A stretch of 64,000 nt of DNA from contig NZ_AP018207.1 in assembly GCF_002367995.1 (NCBI RefSeq), forward strand, positions 2,304,660 through 2,368,659, in the 5' to 3' direction. A model generated the notes under the pieces. That model did not search any database. It was not told the origin of the DNA and saw nothing but the letters and a program-made list of their open reading frames with translations. This document shows, piece after piece, positions 27,380 through 36,465 of this stretch. Both the position numbers and the translations under genes were made by a program. Position 1 is the first letter of the stretch; every line of letters starts with the position of its first letter. The stretch comes from Calothrix brevissima NIES-22 (GTDB taxonomy: Bacteria; Cyanobacteriota; Cyanobacteriia; Cyanobacteriales; Nostocaceae).

Positions 27380-27961
27380 ATGACAAGCAATATTTCTAAT
27401 GTTTCTAATGAAATTAACAAGAGTGATAATAAATCTCTGTTAACTGGTGTTCTGTTGATTGTCTTGGGAATTATTGCGATCGCACTTCCGGCTATCTCAA
27501 CAATTTTTGCCGAAACTTGGGTAGCGGTAATTCTCGCCTCTGCTGGATTCGCGAAACTATTCTATGCATATAACACCCGCAACGAAGGCGGTGTAGTGTG
27601 GAAAGTTTTGTTAGGCGTACTCTACATTGCAACAGCTGTGATGCTGTTAATTTACCCATCTACAGGTATTTTGACACTAACTTTATTGCTGGGTAGCTTC
27701 TTATTAACTGAAGGTGTGTTTGAGTTAATTCTCGCATTGAGATTGCGTCCTCAACAAAACTGGACATGGGTATTAGGTGATGGTATTATCACTTTGATTT
27801 TGGGTTCAATGATTTGGTTTCAATGGCCTTTTAATGCACCTTGGTTAATAGGAACATTACTCGGTGTCAGCATTCTCTTCACTGGTGTATCGCGGTTAAT
27901 GCTGTCATGGAATGGTGGCTCTAACTTGAATAACCCGGATCAAGCTGCTGGTACGGCTTAA
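27380..27961 (+). CDS. HdeD-family (DUF308) membrane protein
   Basis: A 193-residue protein with six transmembrane segments arranged as two similar halves, as in E. coli HdeD, which supports acid resistance at high cell density. The first helix pair (LLTGVLLIVLGIIAIALPAIS) and the LLGSFLLTEGVFELILALRLRP block match the family. In cyanobacteria these proteins have been linked with stress responses, but the sequence shows no mechanism. Monocistronic. Confidence 0.9.
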   Translation: MTSNISNVSNEINKSDNKSLLTGVLLIVLGIIAIALPAISTIFAETWVAVILASAGFAKLFYAYNTRNEGGVVWKVLLGVLYIATAVMLLIYPSTGILTLTLLLGSFLLTEGVFELILALRLRPQQNWTWVLGDGIITLILGSMIWFQWPFNAPWLIGTLLGVSILFTGVSRLMLSWNGGSNLNNPDQAAGTA

Positions 27962-27980
27962 GGCATCAAGTAAAAATAAG

Positions 27981-28021
27981 TAGTGTGAGCATCTTCCTCG
28001 CGCGGGCAAGATGCCCGCACT
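27981..28021. repeat. Inverted repeat after hdeD-like gene
   Basis: TAGTGTGAGCATCTTCC.. pairs partly with GATGCCCGCACTA, and GCGGGCAAGATGCCCGC forms the inner hairpin. It lies 20 bp after the stop and is a possible bidirectional terminator with the convergent GST gene. Confidence 0.6.
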
Positions 28022-28051
28022 ACAAATATTAAGGCGATCGCATTTTCTTGT

Positions 28052-29095
28052 TCAACTGATGCGATCGCGATCGTGTGGTGTTAACAAATATGACATATCT
28101 GGCCCGGAAGGAATAATTCCGCCAGGATTTAACGGAAATAAATTACCATAATAATCTTGCTTCACGCTTTCTAAATTACAGGTTTCAGAAACTCCAGGAA
28201 GTTGATATATATCTCTTAAATAAGCTCCTAAGTGGGGATAATCTTGAATTCGTCGGCGATTACATTTAAAAATTCCATAATAAGCCACATCAAAACGGAA
28301 TAATGTTGTAAATAGCCGCACATCTGCAAGGGTGAGATCATTTCCACACAAATATCTATTTGTTTCGAGTGCGGCTTCAATTTCATCTAATGTCGTGAAT
28401 AATTCATCTATTGCTAGATTGTAAGCTTGTTGGGTTTGCGCAAAGCCGCAACGATAAACACCGTTATTTACACTGTGATAAATCTTTTCATTCCAGCTAT
28501 CAATTTTTTCTTTTAATGCTTCTGGATACAAATTCAGCGTTGGATTACCAGCGAACTCATTAAATTCTGAGTTCAGCATGACAATAATTTCTGAACTTTC
28601 GTTATTAACAATAGTATTTGTTTGTTTGTCCCATAAAACGGGAACTGTAGCCCTACCGCTATAACCCGGTTGCGCTAGTTGATATAATTGCGCCAGACTA
28701 GCACAATCTAATTCTGGTTCATCGAATATCCAACCACCTGCGATCGCTGAAGGAACAACTACAGTTACAGATATTGCATCTTCTAATCCCTTTAAAGCCC
28801 GTAAAATTAAGGTACGATGCGCCCAAGGACAACTCAACCCTACATAGAGATGATAGCGCCCTGTAGCTGCTGGATAGAGACTATTTGTCTCTGTGTTAAT
28901 AGAATTTCTAAATTGACTGTTAGGACGAAGATATTCTCCCGACTTGTTGCGCGGAGCAATTTTCGACATCATAGTTTGCCACATAGTTGTCCACACAAAC
29001 CTACCTAGCTGAATAATTAGCTTTGGCGGTAATGATTTACCTTTCTTTTTTGTCGAGATAGTAGACTCAACCTGAAAATTTTTAACCTCAGTCAT
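28052..29095 (-). CDS. Glutathionyl-hydroquinone reductase (xi-class GST, YqjG/ECM4 type)
   Basis: A 347-residue member of the omega/xi glutathione transferase group that removes glutathione from glutathionyl-hydroquinones. The catalytic CPWAHR motif is present (in the stretch HLYVGLSCPWAHRTLILRA), followed by NNESSEIIVMLNSEF and the C-terminal helical domain with DLTLADVRLFTTLFRFD. Length is the usual size for the class. Cytosolic; probably protects quinone pools. An unusually long N-terminal helix (KLIIQLGRFVWTTMWQ) precedes the thioredoxin fold. Confidence 0.92.
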   Translation of the reverse strand: MTEVKNFQVESTISTKKKGKSLPPKLIIQLGRFVWTTMWQTMMSKIAPRNKSGEYLRPNSQFRNSINTETNSLYPAATGRYHLYVGLSCPWAHRTLILRALKGLEDAISVTVVVPSAIAGGWIFDEPELDCASLAQLYQLAQPGYSGRATVPVLWDKQTNTIVNNESSEIIVMLNSEFNEFAGNPTLNLYPEALKEKIDSWNEKIYHSVNNGVYRCGFAQTQQAYNLAIDELFTTLDEIEAALETNRYLCGNDLTLADVRLFTTLFRFDVAYYGIFKCNRRRIQDYPHLGAYLRDIYQLPGVSETCNLESVKQDYYGNLFPLNPGGIIPSGPDMSYLLTPHDRDRIS

Positions 29096-29529
29096 AGTTA
29101 ATTTTTATGAATAAATTCAAAGCTTGGATTAACATTTAATTTATGCATTTTCTAAAGATTTATCTCTTAAGTTTTGTATAGCAATAAATGGCGATCGCGC
29201 TTATCTCTACTATTGGAGATATTTAGCTATATCTATGGTAGTGCTAACAATTTTTATTGCAGAATAATTTTATCACCTAAGCAGGAAGAAACTTATATAT
29301 ATTTTTTATTAATATCAAATTCTAGATTTTACTAAACAAGCTAATGCCAAATTTTCTGTAACTCAGCCATTCATTAGCTCGCAGAATATAAACGCAGTAG
29401 CTGTTGGAATCAGGTGCAGGTAGTGATATCTCTTCACTAAGGGAGATGATTAATATCTTCCTTAGTGATTATTTAGGTTGATCAAAAACAACAGTTAACA
29501 AAAATCATCATTTTTAAAAGCTTACTATC
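29096..29529. other. AT-rich spacer between divergent genes
   Basis: No gene. It contains an inverted repeat around 29433-29473 (TTCACTAAGGGAGAT with ATCTTCCTTAGTGA) about 60 bp before the next gene, which may be a regulatory dyad or transcript hairpin. Confidence 0.5.
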
Positions 29530-30045
29530 ATGACTATATTTGATCGAAACCAATCTAATCAAAATACTAGTAGTAATGCTAGAGTAGAAAGTCCTTCTCG
29601 GACATTAAGGCTACAAGATGCAATATTGTTAGCTACTTTAGTAATGATAGCGGCTTTTGTAAAATGGGACTACACCGATGGGCAGGGTAGCAATCGATTT
29701 CCTAATCTGACTACCACATCAGAAGTAACTACAAATACTGGCGAATTTATTGGAGAAACTATCACTATCAGAGGCAAGCCAGTTCAGACAATAAACCCTA
29801 ATTCCTTTCTCATCAACGATCGCCCAGGAACTAGCCAAGAATCTTTGTTAGTTGTGAATGCCTCAAATGTAGTTTTTCAGTTACCAACCAATACCAATAA
29901 AAAAGTTGAAATTAAAGGTGAAGTTCGGAGATTAGTAATTCCCGAAATCGAACAAGATTTTAATTTAGATTTACCAGACGAAGACTATACAAGTTATCTG
30001 AAAAAACCTGTGATGATTGCTAAATCTATTAGTCTAGTAAACTAA
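29530..30045 (+). CDS. Hypothetical membrane-anchored protein with OB-like domain, 171 aa
   Basis: I do not recognise a named family. Residues 1-27 are polar, 28-45 form one hydrophobic helix (LQDAILLATLVMIAAFV), and the rest is beta-rich with GEFIGETITIRGKPVQTINP and VEIKGEVRRL, reminiscent of OB-fold proteins that sit on the outer face of membranes. The likely topology is an N-terminal anchor with the beta domain in the periplasm. It stands alone, with an inverted repeat upstream. Confidence 0.6.
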   Translation: MTIFDRNQSNQNTSSNARVESPSRTLRLQDAILLATLVMIAAFVKWDYTDGQGSNRFPNLTTTSEVTTNTGEFIGETITIRGKPVQTINPNSFLINDRPGTSQESLLVVNASNVVFQLPTNTNKKVEIKGEVRRLVIPEIEQDFNLDLPDEDYTSYLKKPVMIAKSISLVN

Positions 30046-30082
30046 TTATAGTTCAATACTGTTAAGTTAGCGTCAAAAACCT

Positions 30083-30168
30083 TAAACCGCGTAGGTTGGG
30101 CTTACCGTGTAAACACCCAACAAATCGCTGAAAATGTTGGGTTTCGTTCCTCAACCCAACCTACATTT
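30083..30168. repeat. GTAGGTTGGG inverted repeat with AAACCCAACA core
   Basis: GTAGGTTGGG at the left and CCCAACCTAC at the right enclose TGTTGGGTTTCGTTCCTC. The same words (GTAGGTTGGGTTGAGGAACG followed by AAACCCAACA) form the core of the 126-bp units at 57865-58252, in opposite orientation. It is a dispersed repeat family. Confidence 0.75.
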
Positions 30169-30282
30169 ATCCTTAACTAATTTTAGGTACCAAAATTAAT
30201 GAGTAGTCAGATAAAAATAGACAAACAAACGCAGAGAATAACTAAAATAACCAATGACAACTGACAAATGACAAATGACTAT

Positions 30283-30870
30283 TTATACTTTTGCTCCAGC
30301 CTTCTTGAGAACAGCAACTATTTTCTGCCAATTACCTTGAGTTGCGATACTTAGCGGTGTGGCACCCAGCTTGTTTTTAACATTTATCTGTGCGCCCTTG
30401 GCAAGTAGCATTTTCACAACTTTGACATAATCATCTTCGTAGTGTTGAGCTACTGGCGAACAAGCAAACATTAGTGCAGTGCTATCTTTTTTAGTTTTTG
30501 CATTCACTAAAGCACCTTTATCTAATAAAAATTTTGTCATTTCTATTCCTGCACGATAGGTATATCTAGCTGCAACCATTAACGGAGTTATACCATTTGG
30601 ATCGGCAATATTCACATTTGCTCCCCGTTGCAGCATTAGTTCTACACTCTGCATAGAACCGTTACTTACCGCCAGGGCAAAATATCTATCGGGATCGCCG
30701 CCGTTATCTAAGTACTGTTTCAACACATCAACTTGATCTACAGAAACAGCCTCAATTAATGAGTCTTCTTGGTTATTTGTTTGTGCTTGTGTTGCTGAAA
30801 TTGAAGGTGTTCCCAATACCAGAAATAGGAGTAACAATCCTAACTTCCAATGTGATAGTTTTCTGACCAT
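30283..30870 (-). CDS. Exported ankyrin-repeat protein, 195 aa
   Basis: An N-terminal signal peptide (KLGLLLLFLVLGTPSISATQA, cleavage around residue 29) is followed by about four ankyrin repeats, e.g. GANVNIADPNGITPLMVAAR and GAQINVKNKLGATPLSIATQ. Ankyrin arrays bind partner proteins; the signal peptide puts this one in the periplasm, where such proteins are thought to be chaperone-like or protective. No partner gene is evident nearby. There is a roughly 340-bp repeat-rich spacer before the next gene upstream. Confidence 0.85.
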   Translation of the reverse strand: MVRKLSHWKLGLLLLFLVLGTPSISATQAQTNNQEDSLIEAVSVDQVDVLKQYLDNGGDPDRYFALAVSNGSMQSVELMLQRGANVNIADPNGITPLMVAARYTYRAGIEMTKFLLDKGALVNAKTKKDSTALMFACSPVAQHYEDDYVKVVKMLLAKGAQINVKNKLGATPLSIATQGNWQKIVAVLKKAGAKV

Positions 30871-31207
30871 ATCTCAAGTGTATAAAGCATCTTGAGCCAA
30901 CCTTCAGTCCAAGAAGTATGTTTTCCGGAAGGTATAAACTTTTATCAAGTAGGAAATTGGATATTGGGCATTGGGGAGGCAGTGCGTTGCGGGGGTTCCC
31001 CCTGTTGTAGCAACTGCCGTCATTGGCAATAGTTTTAGATTTTGGGTTAGATTTCAATTAAAAATCCAACATCCAAAATCTAATACCAATTGGAAAAAAG
31101 AATGCGACATATTGTAGGGGCACTGGCACTGCCATGCCCTCTAGAATATTTTGATGTGTCGCAAAGATTATTTGAATTGGTATGAAATCCAAAATCTAAA
31201 ATTTCAG
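30871..31207. other. Repeat-rich spacer
   Basis: No gene. It contains an inverted repeat near 30980-31020 (GGCAGTGCGTTGCGGGGG / CCCCC...GCAACTGCC) and the second family A element at 31083-31183. Confidence 0.6.
31083..31183. repeat. 101-bp inverted-repeat element, family A, copy 2
   Basis: It has the same length and ends (ATACCAATT...AATTGGTAT) as the copies at 4488 and 43326, in the opposite orientation. It lies 24 bp from the stop of the M23 gene. Confidence 0.85.
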
Positions 31208-31909
31208 TTAATAACCGGAATCGCGAGTATATTGTGATTCTTCAATGATGACTTGTGACTGTTGAGCGTCAACTGTCGATCCGGTTTTTCTAGCGATTTG
31301 CTGCTGAGAAAACATTTCCCGCAAAACCATTGCTGGATCTACATAGTTGCTGTCATATTTGAGTCCCCAATGTAGGTGAGGCCCGGTGGTGCGTCCGCTC
31401 ATACCGACTCTGCCAATTCTGATACCAGTAGGTATTTGTTGACCTTCAGCGATTTGAATTCCACCTGTGCGATCGACTAAATAACGCCGTCCAGAGACGC
31501 TTTCAACATGTCCTTCCATGTGACAGTAGGTATGCTCCCAGGCTCCAGATTGGATGACGATATGAGTACCACAGGCATTGCGATCGCCTACTTTAATGAC
31601 TTTACCAGCCCACCAATTGCGAATATAACTACCTTGAGGCGCAGCAATATCTAAGCCGCCATGAAATTCCCAGTTATCACCACCAGTAGCTGAACGGCGA
31701 TAACCAAAAGCAGAAGTGTAAGCTTGAAAATTCTCTACAGGAAAAGAAGCGGCTAGCCAAGCATTACTTTTATTGACTTTGGTTGACTTAACTTCTCTAG
31801 CTCTGGCGCTCTCTGGTTTAGGTAATAGAGTGATGACGCTGGCAATACTCAAACCTAATATTAATAAAGTAGCTCCCGATACTAATACTTTTTGTCGCTG
31901 CTGTTTCAT
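31208..31909 (-). CDS. M23-family metallopeptidase (LytM-type)
   Basis: A 233-residue protein with an N-terminal membrane anchor or signal (VLVSGATLLILGLSIASVITL). The M23 zinc site is complete: HGGLD (first His and Asp) and HLHWG (HxH) near the end of the domain. M23 enzymes cut peptidoglycan cross-links or act as regulators of amidases. The conserved Cys pair (NACGT, HTYCH) may form a periplasmic disulfide. A Gln/Ser-rich tail follows. It stands alone. Confidence 0.93.
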   Translation of the reverse strand: MKQQRQKVLVSGATLLILGLSIASVITLLPKPESARAREVKSTKVNKSNAWLAASFPVENFQAYTSAFGYRRSATGGDNWEFHGGLDIAAPQGSYIRNWWAGKVIKVGDRNACGTHIVIQSGAWEHTYCHMEGHVESVSGRRYLVDRTGGIQIAEGQQIPTGIRIGRVGMSGRTTGPHLHWGLKYDSNYVDPAMVLREMFSQQQIARKTGSTVDAQQSQVIIEESQYTRDSGY

Positions 31910-32447
31910 TTTTTCTGCCTCAATCCAATAAAATTTTTAATAAATTGCTGTGAAAATTCAATTTAATTGGGTTCTAAAAGCTGCGATGAAAGCTACTTAA
32001 TTTTTGATATCTCAATATGGTTGACAAGACAATATATGGCTAGTACATATTGCTATGTCAAGTTATCTAGCCTACAATATCATGCTTTTTTAACTGTCAA
32101 GTCTGTATGATTAGATATTCAAATCAAAAATTGCAAAATTAGAGCTAATCAGTATTTTTATTGCATTTCAGTACACAAGTATAGTCTTTAATTAGCATAG
32201 TGTTTAGCTAGTAATTACGGATTAAGTGATTTTTAATATTAAAGCTTTTTGCTAGTTTTTACGGATATAGTGATGATATTAATTCATACATTCTTACTAA
32301 AAAAAGCAGTGGTGACTGAAATAATATACGCTCAAGATAGTTGCTAATCCGGCAAAAGGCTGTTAAGTTAATGTACTTAAAAGATTAATTTGACGTTCAT
32401 CAAAGCTTTACAGCTAAAATTGTGCCTTTACAAGACTCCGACAAACT
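31910..32447. other. AT-rich spacer between divergent genes, nothing recognised
   Basis: No coding potential or clear repeat. It should hold the promoters of the M23 gene and the 127-residue gene. Confidence 0.5.
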
Positions 32448-32831
32448 ATGCTGACAGATATTTGGCCCTTCCAGTTTGAATTGGACACAATTGCGATCGC
32501 GGGAGCGAGTTTGTGGTCTTTGGCGTTATATTTAGCTTTTTCCTCGGTGAGTGAATGGGTAATTGAGCAACTTAACCGTTGGTTTAACTTTGCCGAGCGA
32601 TCGCTCTACACTAGTAAAACAGAGTTTGAAAAAACGCGCAAAGCTAGAGAATCCCAAAACGCTTTTTACGCTTCTTTGTTTAGTATTGTGCCTTTTTTGA
32701 TAGTCGGTGCTTTAGTCCACTGGGGTCTAGAAATTAGTTTAGGCCCGAGTTGGGGCATCAGTACTGGTATACTTGCTTGCATCGGTTCCGGTATTTACGA
32801 ACTCGGTAGAAGAGATGGGAGTTCGGATTAG
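32448..32831 (+). CDS. Hypothetical membrane protein, 127 aa
   Basis: Unrecognised. It has one or two hydrophobic segments at each end: IAGASLWSLALYLAFSSVS near the N-terminus, then a polar helical stretch (SLYTSKTEFEKTRKARESQ), then FYASLFSIVPFLIVGALVHWGL and a final Gly-rich helix. A good terminator about 120 bp downstream supports it being a real unit. Probably an inner-membrane protein; no function can be suggested. Confidence 0.65.
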   Translation: MLTDIWPFQFELDTIAIAGASLWSLALYLAFSSVSEWVIEQLNRWFNFAERSLYTSKTEFEKTRKARESQNAFYASLFSIVPFLIVGALVHWGLEISLGPSWGISTGILACIGSGIYELGRRDGSSD

Positions 32832-32833
32832 GA

Positions 32834-32878
32834 TATGGGCATGGGGCATGGGGCATGGGGCATGGGGCATTGGGCATT
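32834..32878. repeat. GGGGCAT short tandem repeat
   Basis: About six units of the heptamer GGGCATG/GGGGCAT directly follow the stop of the 127-residue gene; the reverse-complement ATGCCCC/ATGCCCA family is found at 25676, 53183 and 55612. Confidence 0.85.
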
Positions 32879-32952
32879 TTTTCAATGAGAAAAAGTCTCT
32901 CTCATAGCCAAAAATAACGCCCGCAGGCTAGAAGCCTGGGGCTATTGTGACA

Positions 32953-32982
32953 AAGCCCACCTTCGTGGGCTTGTTTTTTATT
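32953..32982 (+). terminator. Rho-independent terminator
   Basis: Stem AAGCCCAC/GTGGGCTT (32953-32972) with a CTTC loop, followed by GTTTTTTATT. It ends the 127-residue gene's transcript. A second, smaller stem (AGGCTAGAAGCCT) lies just before it. Confidence 0.88.
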
Positions 32983-33089
32983 GGATGAGTTTAGACAAAA
33001 AAGTAATCAATCTTGTAACTAATTAGTACAGCACGGCGTAAATAAAGCTACTATTTCAAATAGTCACAAGCCATGATATATTAACCTTC

Positions 33090-33122
33090 TAACTTTTGAC
33101 TTTTGACTTTTGACTTTTGACT
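33090..33122. repeat. TTTTGAC short tandem repeat
   Basis: Four to five units of the heptamer TTTTGAC lie between the terminator and the Nif11 gene. Confidence 0.85.
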
Positions 33123-33148
33123 TCCGCATAGCGGTACTAGATGCAAAA

Positions 33149-33382
33149 TTATCTGGGATGAATGTGTTGTCTGGGGCCCCATCCGGGATTGATAATAGCT
33201 GCTAAATCTTCTTCAGATAATTTGGCAATTTCTGCTTCTAATTCTGCAACTGTGAAATTATAGCCACGTTCTTTAGCAATTTGGATAAAGGCTTCGGGAT
33301 TGGATGTGGCTTTTAATCTTTGCTTTAATGCTTGATCCTGTTTTACGGCTTTAAAAAGTTGAGCAGCATTTTGTTGCGGCAT
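33149..33382 (-). CDS. Nif11-type leader RiPP precursor peptide, 77 aa
   Basis: The first ~60 residues match the Nif11-like leader (LFKAVKQDQALKQRLKATSN, PEAFIQIAKERGYNFT, LEAEIAKLSEEDLAAI). The tail after AAI is INPGWGPRQHIHPR. AGGAG lies 10 bases before the ATG. In known Nif11 precursors the tail is modified and cut off, but this tail has no Cys, Ser or Thr, so lanthionine or azoline chemistry is excluded. No modifying enzyme, peptidase or transporter gene is adjacent. It could be an orphan precursor served by an enzyme elsewhere, or an unmodified leader-only protein. Confidence 0.85.
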   Translation of the reverse strand: MPQQNAAQLFKAVKQDQALKQRLKATSNPEAFIQIAKERGYNFTVAELEAEIAKLSEEDLAAIINPGWGPRQHIHPR

Positions 33383-33693
33383 GACAGTCTATCTCCTGTT
33401 TGAAACATTAGATTTGAATTGAGTAATTTGACTCCTGTCGTTTTGCCTAGCCTATGAGCCTAGTAGAAGATATTTTCGCTGAGGTTATAAAGTTCCATCT
33501 TAGAACTAATAAACAAAAGAATTTGATTTTGACAAAAAAATATAACTTTCGATAACTGTTTGTAGCATTAATAGGTTAGTAATGAGATTCAGTCATAAAA
33601 TGATTTATATTTCTGATTTTCTTTTTAGTCCTAATTTAAGGGCTGAAATCCTGACTATAAACTATTAATTTCTAGCGAATATTGGGACAATCT

Positions 33694-34461
33694 ATGACTG
33701 GTAAACAGTTCTATCATCTTGGTTTTGGACAAGAAGACTTGGGTAATTCTCCACCAACAATAGCTTTATTATCTGGCGATCCGGAGCGGGCGCGTTTGAT
33801 TGCGCAAACTCATTTCCGCGATGTGCGCTTATTGTCAGAGAATCGGGGGCTAAATAGTTATATGGGCTATTTAGCTAACGATCGCTCTATTTTATCTGCT
33901 ACTAGTGGGATGGGTGCGCCTTCTTTAAGTATTGTTGTCAATGAGTTGATACAGTTAGGTATCCGGAAAATTATTCGTATTGGTACTTGCGGTTCGATTC
34001 AAAGCCATGTGTCGGTTGGTAGTATTGTCATTAGTAGTGCGGCGTTATGTCGCCAAGGTGCAGCTAATGATATTGCGCCTGTGGAATATCCAGCCGCAGC
34101 CGATCCGTTTCTGACGGTGGCGTTGGTGAAAGCTGCGCAAGAGTTAGGCTTTGAGCATCATTTAGGAATTACGGCTTCGGTGGATACCTTTTACGAAGGA
34201 CAGGAACGCACAGATTCAGCCAATCCTTATTTAATGCGATCGCTCCAAGGAATTACCGCAGAATATCGTCATTTGAATATCTTGAACTATGAAATGGAAT
34301 GTGGCACTCTGTTTAAAATGGCGGGAGTGTATAAATTTGCGGCTGCGGCTGTATGTGCTGTAGTTGCCCAGCGTACTGTTTCGGAAAATATCATCTATCC
34401 GCAGAAGGATATTGCTGTAGAAAATGCGATCGCTACTGCTGTACGTGCAGTCAGTGCCTAA
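33694..34461 (+). CDS. Nucleoside phosphorylase (uridine phosphorylase-like)
   Basis: A 255-residue NP-I family enzyme from the ATG at 33694; an in-frame TTG lies four codons earlier. It should cleave a nucleoside with phosphate to a base and ribose-1-phosphate. Signatures are SGDPERARLIA near the N-terminus, IRIGTCGSIQ (about 100) and the substrate-binding NYEMECGTLFKMAG near residue 207, which is the uridine phosphorylase form of the motif. The purine enzyme type is less likely but cannot be ruled out. Cytosolic salvage role; monocistronic. Confidence 0.88.
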   Translation: MTGKQFYHLGFGQEDLGNSPPTIALLSGDPERARLIAQTHFRDVRLLSENRGLNSYMGYLANDRSILSATSGMGAPSLSIVVNELIQLGIRKIIRIGTCGSIQSHVSVGSIVISSAALCRQGAANDIAPVEYPAAADPFLTVALVKAAQELGFEHHLGITASVDTFYEGQERTDSANPYLMRSLQGITAEYRHLNILNYEMECGTLFKMAGVYKFAAAAVCAVVAQRTVSENIIYPQKDIAVENAIATAVRAVSA

Positions 34462-34663
34462 GAAAATTATCTTGTTGCTGTGGATAAGTCAGAAGTTACG
34501 CAAGTACAACGGAAAAACAAACAGCACATCTACAATATTGCCAGAAATCCTCAGGCTATACATCGCTCACCTTTTGAGGTAAAGCGATCGCGTTCTCTAA
34601 TTTTATTTGATGCTGACGTAGTATAAATCACTTAAAATTGTATCTAATTGTTGACTGAGAAAA

Positions 34664-35398
34664 TTAACCTAAATCAGGTTCAATACCTAATGCGCGTAAT
34701 TGTGCAGCTAATCTTTCTGTAGTCGTCAATTGTGCAGCCAACTGTTCTTGAGGGGTTAATATCCAGTTACCTGACTTATCATACCAACGCAACCACTGCT
34801 GCTCAATATTTTGATAGCTTCCCTGCCATACACCCAAACCTAAATCTATTTCTGGTATCCAAGTCCGCGATTCTGATAGCGCCACCTCAGCATAACGACC
34901 ACCATTTAACTTAAAAACTTTAAAAGCATAGGTGTAGCGGTCAAATATAGCGTAATAGGGAATGCGGAGAATTTGCTCGTATACTTCCCATTTTGTGGGT
35001 GGTTGGTCGATATCTCGCAATGTCTGTCCTAAATCTTCTTTTTCTGTACCTGGGTACAGCAATTCAACCACAATAAAGGGATTGACACCCTCTTGCCAAA
35101 CAACATAACTTAAGCGTAAATCCCGTTCTTCATAAAGACGGGGAACACCTAAAACTGCATACCAATCTGGACGCTTATACCATAGGGTATGACGCGGATC
35201 GTAGTAAAGATTGAGGTCGCTAGCAACTAAAATTTGCTCTTGGGGATAATTGGGAGGACGAAAGGTTTCCTCTAACAGGCGGGGTTGAAATATATGAAAC
35301 TGATCGGGCAAACCAGGTTCCTCCGGATCTTCGCTCTTGAGATCGTACATCGTTGGTAGATAATCTTTTGGCGATCGCGGTGGATCAGTTTGATACAT
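34664..35398 (-). CDS. Uma2-family (DUF820) putative endonuclease
   Basis: A 244-residue paralogue of the protein at 26338-27138 with the same plan: RHTLWYKRPDWYAVLGVPRL, LSYVVWQEGVNPFIVVELLYP, and a C-terminal helix rich in QLAAQL ending RALGIEPDLG. The Uma2 family has a restriction-endonuclease-like core, but cyanobacterial members have no agreed role. It is convergent with the nucleoside phosphorylase and has its own promoter region. Confidence 0.85.
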   Translation of the reverse strand: MYQTDPPRSPKDYLPTMYDLKSEDPEEPGLPDQFHIFQPRLLEETFRPPNYPQEQILVASDLNLYYDPRHTLWYKRPDWYAVLGVPRLYEERDLRLSYVVWQEGVNPFIVVELLYPGTEKEDLGQTLRDIDQPPTKWEVYEQILRIPYYAIFDRYTYAFKVFKLNGGRYAEVALSESRTWIPEIDLGLGVWQGSYQNIEQQWLRWYDKSGNWILTPQEQLAAQLTTTERLAAQLRALGIEPDLG

Positions 35399-35523
35399 GA
35401 TAAACCAGTCCTGACAGTAAGAGCCTCATTTTAATTATGAAACATGCTTCAGCAGTTGGGAAAAATTACAAGCCGCAAAATTAAATTGTCACAATAGAGT
35501 AAATCATAATTGGAGATGAGACT

Positions 35524-35943
35524 GTGACTAATCTCGGACAAAAAAGATTAGATGCTGCTTTAACCATTGCTACTTATTCTATAGGTAGCGGTACAGCTTC
35601 TGCTGCGCCCACCTTTGGCGGAGAAATTCCTAAACAAATTTTGTTAACTGCTTCTGATATCCTGATGTATACCAACATTTGGAAAATTTATTTTGTAGAG
35701 GATTTATCTAGCAAACAACTGATGGAAATTTTGACAGAGTTAGGATTTGTCACCATTGCGGGTGCTGGTACGGCTTATGTAGTCAGTAAAGTCAATACAG
35801 CACTGCTAAAAGAGATTTCTAACTGGATGGGGCCATTAGGCTGGGGTGTAGTAGCTGCGATCGCAGGTTCTTTAAGTGGTTTATTTGGCGTTGCTTGGGC
35901 TATTTACTGCGATCAACTTTACGCGCAAAGACAACCACAGTAA
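35524..35943 (+). CDS. Hypothetical membrane-associated protein, 139 aa
   Basis: Starts at a GTG preceded by GGAGATGAG. It has Ala/Gly-rich segments around residues 8-35, 75-95 (ILTELGFVTIAGAGTAYVVS) and 105-130 (WGVVAAIAGSLSGLFGVAWAIY), suggesting helices that insert in or contact membranes, somewhat like DUF697/YcjF-type domains. No family assignment is safe. It is followed by a convergent 63-residue membrane-protein gene. Confidence 0.6.
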   Translation: MTNLGQKRLDAALTIATYSIGSGTASAAPTFGGEIPKQILLTASDILMYTNIWKIYFVEDLSSKQLMEILTELGFVTIAGAGTAYVVSKVNTALLKEISNWMGPLGWGVVAAIAGSLSGLFGVAWAIYCDQLYAQRQPQ

Positions 35944-36008
35944 ATCATGCAAAATTCTCAATTAATCACATTGTTATTGACAGCTTTGGTAAGCTTTCAT
36001 CACCTTCA

Positions 36009-36200
36009 TCAGCGATAAACTGCCCCTATAATTAGGGCAATAATTATGGGAATTAAAATCGGGATAGCTACTATTAAACCCCATTTACCAATTTTAATTT
36101 CCTCACCCTCCGATTTAAGAAATGCAATCCACCCCCCAACTCCCATCAGCAGCCACAGAAAACCAAAAGCTAGAAATATTATAAATACTGAATCATCCAT
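36009..36200 (-). CDS. Small two-helix membrane protein, 63 aa
   Basis: Two transmembrane helices (FIIFLAFGFLWLLMGVGGWI and LIVAIPILIPIIIALIIGAV) joined by a short charged loop (KSEGEEIKIGKWG). The strong hydrophobic periodicity makes this strand the coding one rather than the overlapping frame on the plus strand. Unknown function; possible small membrane regulator. Confidence 0.6.
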   Translation of the reverse strand: MDDSVFIIFLAFGFLWLLMGVGGWIAFLKSEGEEIKIGKWGLIVAIPILIPIIIALIIGAVYR

Positions 36201-36465
36201 GAAATATAACTTGAAATTTAGCTCTAAATATTATAAATAGTCATTCTAGTTTATTTGGAAAATACTTTAGATATTGTAAGATGGGTAATATGAGCGTTGC
36301 CCATCTTACATTTATTCATATCGAAAGCTATTTATCTAGCACAACACGGCGTAAATAAAGCTACCATTTATAACAGTCAGAAGCCTTAATATATTAACCT
36401 TTTGACTTTTGCCTTATTGGACTAGTAGCTTTATCCTTTATTTTCCGCAGACTTTTTTAAATTTA

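Noticed and set aside
30773-31057. 94-residue minus-strand frame upstream of the ankyrin gene
   Set aside because: It crosses the ankyrin start region and a dispersed inverted repeat, and has no homology or good start.
33149-33382. Nif11 peptide as substrate of the YcaO enzyme at the window start
   Set aside because: The tail has no Cys, Ser or Thr to cyclise and the genes are 32 kb apart.
36046-36240. Plus-strand frame opposite the 63-residue membrane protein
   Set aside because: It is the shadow of a clear two-helix membrane protein on the minus strand and has no coding character.
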